From Petrolisthes cinctipes (lineage: Eukaryota; Arthropoda; Malacostraca; Decapoda; Porcellanidae), in NCBI GenBank assembly GCA_033782935.1, contig JAWQEG010000506.1, forward strand, positions 1,352,501 through 1,416,500: a DNA stretch of 64,000 bases, given 5' to 3'. The notes under the pieces were generated by a model, which had not been told where the DNA came from, ran no database searches, and saw only the letters and a program-made list of their open reading frames with translations. Position 1 is the first letter of the stretch; each line of letters begins with the position of its first letter. The position numbers were made by a program, and so were the translations under genes. Positions 1 to 11,740 of the stretch are shown here, piece after piece.

Positions 1-3000
1 ATCTAGTACCGTACTATAGTTATTTGGTCAGTCAGGTAATCTGGTATAGAGGCCTGCTTGTACAGTCGGCAATAAAATAGTATTGGAATCACCTTTACAT
101 TGGAATATATATTTTTAGCATTGTAAGGTTGATACTCTTGATCTGTCCGAGAGGCTGATGGAGGATCGTCTCTGATTTATTATATAAGAAATTGAACACA
201 TTTGGACAGTAACTCGTCAGTAGCCGCCTGGCTGTCACGGTGTGAGGGTGTGAATACGGCCCTCTTGCTGACTCCCTCCCACTCTATGCCAGACCAAATG
301 TCGACGCTGTAAACACTGAATAAAATTATACAGTTAATATGTTTGGAGCACAAATATGAATTATAATGTAACATTCTTGCATATTATGCTTCGGTAAGTC
401 AGAGACTGAATATAGTTCCTGCCTCGTCAAATGAACACAGTAAATTATGAATAGAATTATATCAGGAATACCAACCCTACATATCACTATCCATAGAGAG
501 ATCTCAATATTATTTTGCCTATACCTTTGGCGAATTCTCATCTGTCTGATCACCTCCCACGGATTTCAATACCGAACAATAATAATGTAAGCACAGACAA
601 TGCTACATTGTCGCTCAGAACGTTAAATACTGAACTCGTTACAGCAAATAGAGATTGGACACTGTGACGTAATTGTACCGACAATGATCATTCTCGGTTG
701 AAACTCTTAGGGCAGAATGGAGACAGTGAGGCTTACCTTAATGTTCTGTGGTGGAAAGGGGAAAAATTATAGGGAGAGAGAGAAAAAGAGAGAGACAGAA
801 AATATTTAACCACAGAGGAGATATTGTCAAGGGACACAAACAGACTGACAGGTAAGAAACAGAAAGAAACTATTAACAGGGAGAGAATGATGGAAAATCC
901 AAAACTAGAAAAACAGAAATATTTATATAACGAATGGAATTCCTCAAACAAACCCTTTTCGAAGTCATAACTTATATTCTTTCTACACACTGAATTACAC
1001 AACCAGCGAATGAGGGATGGGATGGAAAGGCCGTCTCAGATCCAGAAGTTGAACTCATAAAAGAACCTCCCAAACTTTAACCATTTTGATCTCGTCTCTT
1101 AATTTTGTCAAGGAATTAGAGGCGTGGCAATTGATTTCTCCAATATCTCCCGTTTATGCCTTGATACAGATTTCCTCACTATAAATGCTGTTTTGTGGCA
1201 CGTATTGGAGGATATAGTAACATACGTTTCGTCAACATTATCACGAACTTCTTGAACGGGAGTCTGTACTAGGCTTAATCGACTTGGAGAAGAGTATGAC
1301 TAAAGATATATATAATTCAAAAGGAATGAGAACGGGACACACACACACACACACACGCACTCACTTACCTACAGTACTATCCCTCATCTCCCATCTCGCC
1401 TTCCCCACAACTTTTCTCCCTCACCCAACCACCTTTACTAAACAGTAAGTCCACCCCTCTTCACTCCTGCCTTCCTAATTCCTCCCAAATTCTTTTATCC
1501 ATTCTTCCGTCCAGTTTCTCATTATGTACTGGAATGTTTCACGAGTCAAGTACTTAGTCAGAATATTGAAGAGCAGAGACGGGGAAAATATTTTCAGAAG
1601 GAGATTAAAACCAGCCAGGAACAACTCGGTACAGCCGGCAGCATAATTAAGCGTCTATCTCATGTATGTACATACAGGCCGCAGTGTGAATGTTGTGACG
1701 TCACACCAACAGTCATAGCAAAAGGCGAGACTCTCGTCGAGCTCGCGCTAATAACTCGATGGCCTTCTCTGCTCTACAGACCCTATATAAAATATAGGCT
1801 CTCTATTCTGCTCTATACCACCCTTCATCATTAATTACTCAATTGAAATGTAGCCTACATAATCTGCAGCAGCAGCATGGCACCTGAAAATGAAAGATGA
1901 TTGTCAATTTACCGTACCAGCAGCCATACACTAAACGAGTAGGCCTAGGCCTAAATCACATCATCCTTTATCTGTAATCAGCACACAAAGCTATATTAAT
2001 TTTGAAAGTTTCATAGGAAAATGTTGCTATCACCAAATCGAAAAGATTCCTAACCTAACCTTAGTTAGTTACTTCCTTGGATTTCTTCAGAAATGAACGG
2101 TATACTGGTATCTGTAATCAGTACACAAAACTATATTAATTGTGAAGGTTTGATGGAGAAATTCTGTCACGAAATCGAAAAGACCTGACCTCAGAACTAT
2201 AATAAAAGGACTAGTATAGTACTGTAAAATATAAATTCAAACTACCCCACCATACACTGTACACCTAACTTAGGAGAACAGTTGTTAACATACTATGTTA
2301 GTTATAGTAAATTTCCATTATCTCACTAGCCTTTGGTTGATAATATTTAAATTGTCTGAATTACATTCAATAATAAAATGCACTATATCATAGCTTATTG
2401 TGTCCTGCTTAAACAGGCCTGGATTTTTTATATAATGTCATTATGGTTCCAATTATCTAATTATTTTCTGTTTATATTTTTCGATTTTTAAGACTACTAT
2501 ACAAAGATATAGAATATAATAATGGAAAAAGCAACGTGAGAGCCACTTTATTACAATGAAATATAAAATCCAGGAGTTTCACTGGCACACACTAGCCATA
2601 GCGATGCTGGGTATGGTATGTGAGACATAATTATCCTCTTATAGCTGCTTCTTCAAGATGTAATGATAAATACAGTATCACAAATACCTGTTGCACTCAT
2701 GAACACAAAAACGAAAAGAATAAACTAGATAATTTCTTAAAAATACACACTCAACTGCCACTATTCTTAGTCTCGATACCTTACCGTATTTGAATTTTTC
2801 ATTTGGAGCTTGTTTTCGCTATTTCTACTTAAATACACATAAGAATTAAGAACGCAAATTGGTTCTAATTGTCCTTAAGTTGAATGAGTTAAGATTCATT
2901 ATGATTATACAGTGAAAAGTGTGTATATTTACCTGAAACACCATGTACACGAACGCTGCAACCACCAACTGGGTAGGATAGTGCAGGGTCCATATTCTAT

Positions 3001-3157
3001 GGACCCTGGGATAGTGGACACTGGATACTCGGCCCGCCGCGGTGTTATGACTCTGTGTGTGACGTCACGATCAGCTGATTGGGCCCACACTGCCGCCTGT
3101 ACATTGAGACGGCCTTGCAATATCCCACTACGGGATCACGAGCCAGTGAAGTTACTG
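1..3157. other. gene-free segment, A/T-rich
   Basis: No coding region is recognised; the open frames here are short and have no family resemblance. A TACAGTCGGC motif near 59 resembles the end of the element at 6054-6277, but no partner end is seen. A purine-rich tract lies near 770-860 and a short CA repeat near 1340. Positions about 1966-2060 and 2106-2196 are a diverged direct repeat (both carry TCTGTAATCAG and AAATCGAAAAGA). A TGACGTCA site at about 1695 lies upstream of a TATATAAA box near 1785, and a second TGACGTCA occurs near 3060. Confidence 0.6.
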
Positions 3158-3310
3158 TACAGTCACGGTCAAAAGTCATGCACTGGGTGAATGAAAGTAT
3201 ACGGAGTGAATCTTATGAACCAATAATACACAGACCACCAGATATAGTATCGCAAAATTTTCGAAACCGTCTAATTCGAAGATGTAGCAGGATTTTTGAC
3301 CGTGACTGTA
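3158..3310. mobile_element. TA-flanked MITE, 153 bp
   Basis: The left end reads TACAGTCACGGTCAAAAGTC and the reverse complement of the right end differs from it at one base of 20, so the element has 20 bp terminal inverted repeats. Both ends carry TA, the target duplication typical of Tc1/mariner elements. The interior (GTGAATGAAAG..., CTTATGAACCAAT...) recurs in inverted orientation at about 36332-36465. There is no coding capacity, so it is non-autonomous. Confidence 0.8.
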
Positions 3311-4020
3311 AAACATTCATTTCATGGCTTTGCAGAAAAGGTGACAATGCTTTAGTTGGTAGCTTTAAGTTATGCATACACCGAAAAGTTTACAATAATA
3401 GTTATGCTAAAAAATCTCGTTTTGCCAAGGATACCCTATACTTTGCAAACACTCATCCATTTCAACCACTGTATGCAAATGTCTGTCATCAATATTCCTT
3501 CTTTCTCAATAAAGACACCCTCGTCTCTGATTGCTTCCCTGCGTCTGGTGTTGTTTCCTGTACTAATTATCTGCCAGAGTCATCACACTCAGTTCACAGT
3601 TCAGACGATAATTAGAGCTTTATATTCGCACTGACAAACTGTTTTATTCTGGACACAAAGTATTTATCACTCCCGTCCTTAGTCAACTGCTGGGGATACA
3701 GCAAAATTAAATTATCTTTATTTTTGTGGAATTATGATAAGTGCATAAACAACACAAGCTAGGATAATGTAACTATATCAAAAGCACCTCACATTAAAGT
3801 TTATTAAGTATTTCTTCCTTGGTATTTCGTCACAATCCACTGAGGACACTAATTCCGGGTTGCTTAATGCTTTTTTTCTGCTGCAAAATGTGAATTACTT
3901 GTCATAAGCATCTTATTTCTCTTTGTATACTTTTTATACTCTTAATATTATCATACAAAGCGGAAAAAATAACACTTTATTTAATAATTTATCCATAGTA
4001 TATTTGAAGATAACAGGTTC
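3311..4020. other. gene-free segment
   Basis: A/T-rich sequence with only short, unrecognisable open frames. I see no repeat structure, RNA gene or regulatory site that I can name. Confidence 0.5.
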
Positions 4021-4023
4021 AGT

Positions 4024-4185
4024 AAAGGGGAGAACCTCTTATTGGAAAATTGAAGGGTTACCGATTCCTTCAAATTATATTACGAAACAGATCCCCTATT
4101 TGCAGCACCGAGTAATCTGATTCGTAGGATAGTTTGGAGCAAACGGTAGCCTTCTATTTCACCAAACAGAGGTTCTCCTCTTACC
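4024..4185. repeat. short palindromic MITE-like repeat, copy 1
   Basis: The two halves are imperfect reverse complements: GAACCTCTTATTGG and AAATTGAAGGGTTACCG on the left pair with sequence read backwards from about 4180. The core theme is a pair of inverted blocks of the form CCTTCAAA..TATT.C.GGAAACAGA. Related copies are near 4705-4865, 4930-5015, 15993-16105, 26365-26480, 27255-27400 and 37050-37190. The family is too diverged to define exact ends by eye. Confidence 0.55.
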
Positions 4186-4704
4186 TCAAAATTAATATGG
4201 TATACTTCACGACATATCTCATTGTCATGAGATATTAATTGAAGAAAAAGATAGAAGACCTCGCTAGGCCTGGAAGACCTTGTAGCCAGGGAGAACAATA
4301 TTATCTTTTTGGGAAGTGAGCCAGGTTGTGCCATTTAAAATCTATTATTTAATAAACCTTAGAACTCAACCACGTCCGACAAATGGCAATGCCAAGTCCT
4401 CCCCATATATCTCATCGAGCGTTTCCAATATCGACCCCGGATTCATGGCAATATCTCGGTTTCCCTTACAGTAGTATTATTCCCAAGGATCCAGAGACTT
4501 AAACACTATAGATTCAAATTTTTCTGGAATAGATGATTGACAATGTTAGGTGGGAAAGTCAGGAAAAGAGACACTTGTATATTTGGGGTACAATACTCTG
4601 ACCCAAACTGTCGTGGTCAGTGTAGGTTAAAGGCAACTTTGACGTATTTGTGAATAATAGTTTAAACCTTTACTGAAATGTTCTAGAGATTCACAAACAT
4701 GTTC

Positions 4705-4865
4705 TGCAGCTGTAAAGGGAAAACCACTTATTGTTAAATTGCAGAGTCAACGATTGCTCCGAACTATTTCAGGAAACAAATCACCTCAATCTTGCTATAA
4801 CAGGACATCTGATTTGTGGCTATGTTTGGAGGCATCACTTGCTCTCCAAGGTATCGTCAAGAGAT
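4705..4865. repeat. short palindromic MITE-like repeat, copy 2
   Basis: This shares with the 4024-4185 repeat the order TAAAGGG, ACCACTTATTG, AAATTGCAGAG, ACGATTGCTCCGAACTATTTCAGG, GAAACA, followed by an inverted counterpart (GACATCTGATTTG..., TTTGGAGGCATCAC...). A further partial copy sits at 4930-5015. No coding sequence. Confidence 0.5.
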
Positions 4866-5015
4866 TTTCCTCTTAAAATGGTTCAAGATAGTCTGCCTCT
4901 ATTAAAGTTATTCTATTTATTATAAAAGGAGCTACTATACCTTCAGTGGATAACCTTTTTATTGATATAGTGGAAAGCAAATTGAAACCTCCAAACTGTG
5001 TCACGAAACATATCC

Positions 5016-5704
5016 CCTAACAGTAAATATTTAGGTGTTTTTTTTTCCTGGGAATAATCACTAGATTTACAAGAGAGAGAGAGAGAGAGTTGTCCTCTTC
5101 AACTGTGTAATCTCGTTCATAGTATTTTTTTTTTTTTTGTGAACCTTCCACCCAGATAATATGAATTCCCAAGGGCAGCTGCAGTCAACAAGATGATTAA
5201 GGACCTTTTGACCTGCCCTGTTAAAACTTGGCCTTAAAAAATGTATTCATTAACTCTCCAAAGTAAAAGGGAATCATCGCTACCAGAATGAAGCCAATGT
5301 ATTGATGTAAATTTTTCATATATATATATATTGGAGAACTGGGGGCTTGTTATTTTTCCGTCATTTCTTTTGTAATTTTCCTGCATTTCATTTCTTTACT
5401 TTCGTTATTGCTATACAGGCTATTCACATTTTCATCTCTTATCTTTAATTATTGCTATACATACTTTGCCAAAGTTTATCTATCTAATTATATTCCCTAT
5501 ACATCCTATCGCCAATTTCATCTCTTTACGTTTGTAATGTTTCCTATGTTTTGTTTTGTGATCTACTTTTACCTTAGTTTACTTCTCCACCAAACTCGGG
5601 GCGTCCAGACATTACTCCCTTCAAACTTGTGGCATTTCCTCATTAAACTCCCAAAGCAAGTTCCGTGTTATTCTGTTTTTAGCATATATGATCATCTATA
5701 CTCT

Positions 5705-5737
<33 letters not shown>

Positions 5738-6053
5738 CACTAAAGCGATACAAATCAGTACTTGAATTCCATTAGTCGAAACACTATACTGTGAGTCAGG
5801 ACTCCATTCCTTCCTAGTAAAGCGATTCGGAGCAAGCTAGGTCTCTGCTTCCACAAAGTTTACAATAAGAGATATAAAAGTCCAAACGTCTGTTTTCAGA
5901 AAAATGAAAACAGGAAATCTTCATTTCTGTGCTCAATATCATGACTTTCGGAGCTTGGGTCCACAGTTGGCAGCAGGAGTAGCAGAGTTTTACCATACAG
6001 CGATGGCAAATGCTTGACAAATTCAAAGTTAATTTGTATTTGTTCTTTTAGTG
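5016..6053. other. gene-free segment with short homopolymer and TC tracts
   Basis: Contains T runs near 5040 and 5128, a GA tract near 5070, a small TA tract near 5320 and a (TC)n tract at 5706-5737. The open frames are explained by low complexity. No gene recognised. Confidence 0.5.
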
Positions 6054-6277
6054 TACAGTCGGCGGCAAATGTACTGTCGCCAAATCTGCCACGTCATAAA
6101 GTAAGTATGGAAATATAAACTTCACAGGCTCGTAAAATAAAAACCCAGAGTAATTTACTAATTTGTGCCTTGGATATTGTAATTCTGATTGATGAATGAG
6201 TAGGTTAGATAATTATAATTTATGTTAACCTCCATGGATCGTCGAGGGAGGCAACACGACTTTTGCCGCCGACTCTA
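6054..6277. mobile_element. TA-flanked MITE with TACAGTCGGCGGCAAA termini
   Basis: The left end is TACAGTCGGCGGCAAA and the right end is its reverse complement with one mismatch. Both ends carry TA. The length is 224 bp and nothing is encoded. The element at 9201-12706 has closely similar ends (TACAGTCGGCAGCATAA) and would be almost the same length once the insertion inside it is removed, so the two are probably one family. Confidence 0.75.
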
Positions 6278-6284
6278 CTGAACA

Positions 6285-7045
6285 CTTTCAATCCCTAAAC
6301 TCTGTCCTACATCATTAGCAAGGTGTATGGACACAGGTGTTTTTCTAGATGACGTGTCGCGAGGCAACGAACAGACAGTAAAATGTTGCTTAATTTCTTG
6401 TACTAGTTTAGCTATTATTATATTTTATCAAACGACATTGGTCCCGAGCAACATTCTACTGACAATTACCAAACTATAAAAATAAAACAAAGTTTTAAAT
6501 GTTTCCATAAAATACGTATCCAACACTTGGACCAATGAACCACTATGAACTACATAGGGTCTCACTGCCTGGTGCTAGTCTAATATCATTATGGGCATAA
6601 TCTTGAAATTTTCATAATATCAGAGAGTGTCATAAATAGAAGGAAATGTATATTTAGTATGAACATTTGCATCAAGTATATTGTAAGTCTGTTCTTTAAA
6701 GACATATATGTGAGCCGGAAAACTGTTTGGTATATAACACTAATGTTATCAGTGCTTCAATCATTTATAAATTTGCATATTTGTTATGAAAAAATATATT
6801 ATATTTCTGGTATTAGTCATGATAAGAAGGACATAATAAATGCTTTTATATAGTATAATAAAATATCATCGCAAGGCAGCTAGACAACAACGATTATATT
6901 AAATTAAGGGTGTTCGAACCTCGAATGCTCCGAGCGCTATGTGTTCGTTTGTACGTTGCCTCTCTTGACACGTCATCTAGAAGGACTCCTGAATCCATAC
7001 TCCCTGCTAGTACTGAGGTAGGTCAGAGATAAGAGGTTAAAAGTG
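6285..7045. repeat. degraded foldback element, about 760 bp
   Basis: Left arm about 6318-6375 (CTAGATGACGTGTCGCGAGGCAACG) matches the reverse complement of about 6940-7010 (CTAGATGACGTGTCAAGAGAGGCAACG). Weaker similarity extends outward. The interior of roughly 560 bp has no coding potential that I recognise. This is probably another palindromic transposon whose ends have decayed. Confidence 0.55.
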
Positions 7046-7727
7046 AACTCCTCCGGAAACATATAAATTGTCCACACAATAAAAACTAGCAGGTATGTAT
7101 TATCGTTGCTAAGCTAATGCATTAGATGTAAAGGCATACCTACCAAGTGCTATAAGCAAGGTAATCAGTTATCTTTTATATCATAATATGTTGTACTGTG
7201 TGAAGCTACGGGTTGACACGACAATGTTTATGTAGCCTACTGAAGTTTCGGGCGGGAGAGGAGTATCTATCTCTTGAGTTAAAACTACTCTGCTACCCAG
7301 GTTGTATGGTTACTAATCTGCTTAAGTGAAAATCTTGAAGACATACTGCAAACTATTACATACCTGTACAGTTGGTGATGTATGTTGTAGCGCGCCGCAT
7401 CTACCCACAAGTAATTATATAAAAACTAAAATAACGTTTAAATATATATTTTAATGGCAAGTAAAAAATCATTACGCATAGTACATCAAATTAATTAGCC
7501 TATTATAAATTAATCAATAATTATACAGGTAACTTATGAGCTTTCATTCCACTTAGTAATGGGTCAAACGAAACATAAGAATACTTCTAGACAAAGACGT
7601 ATGATACATCAATAATCAAACAAAACAATTCGATATCACGGATAACAAATATCATAATTCCAAATTGACTTCCGAGGCACAGAAAGGAGAAACTAGTCTA
7701 TGAACCTTGTACGACAAATTACAATAT
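7046..7727. other. gene-free segment; possible 3' flank of the 7.7-8.8 kb exon
   Basis: A/T-rich. If the minus-strand exon at 8848-7728 is real, this region would hold its 3' UTR. No AATAAA was found on the minus strand close downstream; an ATTAAA variant occurs near 7450. Confidence 0.4.
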
Positions 7728-8848
7728 TCAAAAATCATCAATTTTCCTTTCCTCGCTCGGTTCAACACATCCATAGTTACGTTTACAGCGGCCGTCGATC
7801 TCCACATAACAGATTCGACAAGGTGAATGAGCACTGATTCTGATGCCAATGAGGCCGGTACTTGAGATTGTGGTGCGGGAGGTAGATGAGGTCGTGAGGG
7901 GGGAACTAGATGGGGTTGTGGTTGGGAAGTTACTTGAGGGTGTGATGGGGAAGGCAGGTGGGGCTGTAGTTTGCGAGTAAGATGAGGTTGTGGTGAGTGA
8001 GGTATATGGGTTTGTGATGGGGAAGGTAGATGGGTTTATGATGGGGAAGGTGGATGGAGTTGTGGTGGGGGAAGTAGATGGAGTTGTGGTGAGGAAGGCA
8101 GTTGGTGCTCTGATGGGGAAGGTAGATTGTGTTGTAGTGGGGAAGGTAGATTGGGTTGTGGTTGGGAAGGCAGGTGGGGTTCTGATGGGGAAGGTAGCTG
8201 GAGTTTTGTGGTAGATAGATGGGGTTGTCCTGGTTAGAAGGATACCAGAGGTTGTGTTTAAAAAGGGTTCGGCGAGTAAACCCGTTGCATGAAAGCTCAT
8301 ACGGTTGCCTGCATTTACGATTGGAAATATAGGAGATGCCTGAACGAATCCGGCAACACCAGACTGGGAGTTACCGTGCATGATGGAGAGGAAACCTACT
8401 TGAGCGTATGACTGTGAACCCCCAGCGTATATGATCTGTTTGAGGAACAGAGGAAGTGCCTGGATATGACTATGTGCTTGAAGGAGTCCTGAGGGGGGCT
8501 GATGAGTGTATTGCTGAGGTAGTATTCCTGGATTGTGGTGTGTTGGAGGTGGTACAGACGTCATCGGATTTCTCAATAAGCTTAGAGGCAGTCGTGGAAG
8601 AAGAGGTATGCCATTGGGAAGTGACGGTGGAAGTGTCGGAATGATACTCGTCTGACCCACTGATGAATGTGGAAGAAAAGGAGATGGTGCAGTTGTTGGT
8701 GGGGACGTCTTCAGGTCATCCTCCGTCCAGCTGGCTAGAAAACAAGGTGATAGTGTGAATGGTCGGCAATTAGGATGCTCAACACTTTCCTGCTGCAGAT
8801 GTTTAGTGGCGTGGTGACTGACATGTGCCTTGAAGGAATTCTCATATT
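7728..8848 (-). CDS. Thr/Pro-rich protein with octapeptide repeats, candidate terminal exon
   Basis: An uninterrupted minus-strand frame of about 373 codons runs from a canonical acceptor (TTTTCTAATGCAG, exon starting at 8848) to a stop at 7728. The N-terminal part contains FKAHVSHHATKH and SWTEDDLK. The middle is a Thr/Pro-rich array of about 14 imperfect octapeptides of the type TFPTTTQS, TFPIRAPT, TSPTTTPS. The C-terminus holds four cysteines (CRIC, GRC, YGC). I do not recognise the family. The composition resembles O-glycosylated mucin-like linkers, but no signal peptide is visible because upstream exons were not found. On the plus strand the octads appear as a G/T-rich 24 bp minisatellite, so a chance open frame through tandem repeat DNA is the main alternative. 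The non-repetitive first 190 codons argue against that. Confidence 0.42.
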
Positions 8849-9200
8849 CTGCATTAGAAAATTTAAGATATTTTTAACAGTCTCATAAATTTGTCTCTCA
8901 ACTATCTAAGTAGTGATGACATATTTAGTGAATTTTATATTCACTTTCTTTCGCTGACAGATCTATCTCCACAGTACAATCATTTTGTAAGAATATTGTA
9001 TAAACTTCGATGAATAATCACACATAGTTAATCAATTAACGAAAAAATATATATATCATATGTTGCTCAAATTCTGAAGCCTCATAGATTCAGATTTAGT
9101 GTGTAAACAATTAAATTTCTCATATTTAAATTATACGCCAATCCAAATGAAGTTCCATTTTCTCAACTTTGGCAGCAGACTAGCAGAAATGGCAAAGTTG
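8849..9200. other. gene-free segment, possible intron
   Basis: A/T-rich sequence upstream of the 8848 splice acceptor on the minus strand. It would be intronic if that exon is real. No other feature seen. Confidence 0.4.
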
Positions 9201-10810
9201 TACAGTCGGCAGCATAAGTTCGCTTTATTTCCAACATCGTAAGTATGAGCCTAGTGATGTTGTAACACTATTTAGATACAGAGATGACAGACATACTTCT
9301 CATGGAGTAAATTATATGTATATGTTATTAGAATAAATACTAGTCCAATAAGCATCATTATCTGGTCGTATTATCATTATTAAGTACAGCTCCGGACAGA
9401 TCAAGGGTCCACACCACATCCATCAGCGACTTGGTTTGGGCCTCGTCGGATCTGGCAACAGTTGCAGGTGGAGGGAGGGGAGATGTTGGTGGGAGAGGAG
9501 GAGAGAAATGTGGGCGGAGCTATATAGGAGGTAATGTGAGAGGGTAACGAATGATCAGGTAGAGAAGACGTGTGTCAGGAGGAATGAATGAAACATACAC
9601 TGTGAACGGTATCGAATCACCGATAGTATAAAGCAGGGTTCTTCAAACTTTTTCAGTCGTGACCCAATTTTTACTATGACATCATTCTCGCAACCCATAC
9701 AGAAAGATCTTTTACAAATGACCAGAATTATCAATCTGAGAAAATACAAGGCCAAAAACTGAAACGTAATATTTATGATTAAAAGGCATTCTAAACAGAA
9801 TTATAAGCAATGCCTCACCTACCCCTCCCTCTCTCAAGAAGGCTAATATTTGTGCAATGATTTGGTTTTATTGATAATTAAATATATGAATATTCGATTA
9901 TAGAAATATGTTAGGTGGATTCATGTATAAATTTCATATTTATTTTATTGTCACGAACATTATTATTCTATTTTATTCATGTACTTATTTTTGTGAGCCT
10001 GCGACCCAGATTGGAGGAATTCGGGACCCGTAATTTGAAGAACCCGGGTTTAAAGAAGTGCATACTGCATTAACGTAGGTGGATATAGGAGAGAAGAAAT
10101 ATGATGATTTGAGGCGAGGAAGAGGGGGAAGAGGGTAAGAAAAATGAAGGTGATTAGTTGAAAAGTAATAACAAACAAATGTAATTAGAATATCTGTTAC
10201 ATTACATTCTTTAAATAAAGGCACTGTCTTTTGTTCACCATCGTAGTGGGATAGACTACTGAATATATAATATCCTTTGGATATTAGACAGCTATCCCTG
10301 TATTCCTTTTATCCCTCGTCCTTGCCACGTTTTCATTATCTTTGCCTATCATTGTGATGCTGAGAACATAATTCTGAAGTTGAGCATAAAACACTGTGTT
10401 CAGTAACCTATAGAGAGATACATGAGCATCACGTTGATCACCAGTATACTGTCCTTGTTGTCCTTATTGTGTCAAATGTTGTTCTGCGCAGTAATTCTGG
10501 AACTAGATAAAAGTAAGGTAACGTATATCGAAACAGATTTTAATAAAAAATACCTATAAGTAACTTAAAAAGAAAGATATAATATATTTCTTTTTCCTGC
10601 AAATGGGTTTAACAAGTTAATATTCTGACTAGCAACAGACTGGCAAATGGCAATGCATGAAACCTATAGTCCTTCAGTTTTATGAAGGCGAAATGCTGTG
10701 GCTGGGATAATCCCGTCAATAATGCGTATCTGCCAACACTTTAATTCTAAATAATATATATATCTTTCCCCATAAATCTCTAGTCATTTTGTAAATTCTC
10801 TACATATTGA

Positions 10811-11022
10811 CCCCGTAGGAGGGTATTGCCTGCATTAGTGATATGGGCAATACTTTAAGGGTTTTGGCACCCCTTCGGCTCCAGCCACTAGCTTTTAGTT
10901 CTTCAACTATCCCTCTTTTCTTTCTATTTCCTTCCTGCTTGCTGTCTCACCTCTCTATCACAGTTTTCTGGCGCTATATGACCTCGCTGTTGCGGCGCCT
11001 AATATCAATCAATCAATCAACT
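10811..11022 (+). mobile_element. SINE-like retroposon with (TCAA)n tail
   Basis: Starts CCCCGTAGGAGGGTATTGCC and ends in a (ATCA)n/(TCAA)n tail. It is flanked by a perfect 12 bp target duplication TCTACATATTGA (10799-10810 and 11023-11034). No clear Pol III A or B box was found, so it may instead be the 3' end of a longer retroelement. Other copies: 11541-11740, 14123-14330, 14855-15054 and about 40155-40341. Confidence 0.75.
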
Positions 11023-11540
11023 TCTACATATTGAGAACCAAAATGCGACCAAAAACATAATCTCAGCCGTAGTTTTTCAAAACATATAATTGGACTATAA
11101 GTGATAAGGGAGAAAGGCCTATGTCATTAAAACTTTTTAAGAACGAATGAGAAGGTTAAAAATATGAGAAAGAAAAGATCAACGGTAAGAAAGGAGGGAA
11201 GGACAAGCGAGAGAGGAATTAGATCATTAGACAGTAGGGAGGATGTGTAAGGTTGCCAATTACTTGAGAGATACTGCAATATATATAGCCTATGCATAAA
11301 ATTAGACCAAGTTTATTGAAAACGCCATATAGCGGCGCCTATTCAAGTTTAACATTGATTATTTTTAAGGAAATGCATGTTTAGAAGAAAAAATCCTGGT
11401 AAATAGCTTAATGAATTTGTTGACAAATATGATTATTACAAAAGTTAGAAAATTAAACCGTCTTCTGCCGAAAAAAAAAAAAAAAATCAGCTGGGCTTGG
11501 GAGAAGGTGATAAATAGGGTGGACTACAAGCACGAGGGAT

Positions 11541-11740
11541 TTGATTGATATTAGGTGGCGCAATAGCGAGGTCATATAGCACCAGGAAAAGGTGATAGAG
11601 AGGTGTGTCAGCAAGCAAGAGGGAAATAGGAAGAAAGGAGGGACAGTTGAAGAAATGTAAGCTAGTGGCGGGGGCCGAAGGGGCGCCAAAACCCTTAGAG
11701 TATTGCCCACATCATTACAGGCAATACCCCCCTACGTGGC
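11541..11740 (-). mobile_element. SINE-like retroposon, minus orientation
   Basis: Same family as 10811-11022 in reverse orientation, with a short tail reading TTGATTGATATTAGG on the plus strand. The flanks AAGCACGAGGGAT (11528-11540) and AAGCACTAGCGAT (11741-11753) are a 13 bp target duplication with two differences. Confidence 0.65.

Noticed and set aside
2912..3615. Overlapping plus-strand frames of 92 and 178 codons
   Set aside because: They run straight through the 3158-3310 MITE and contain no known domain.
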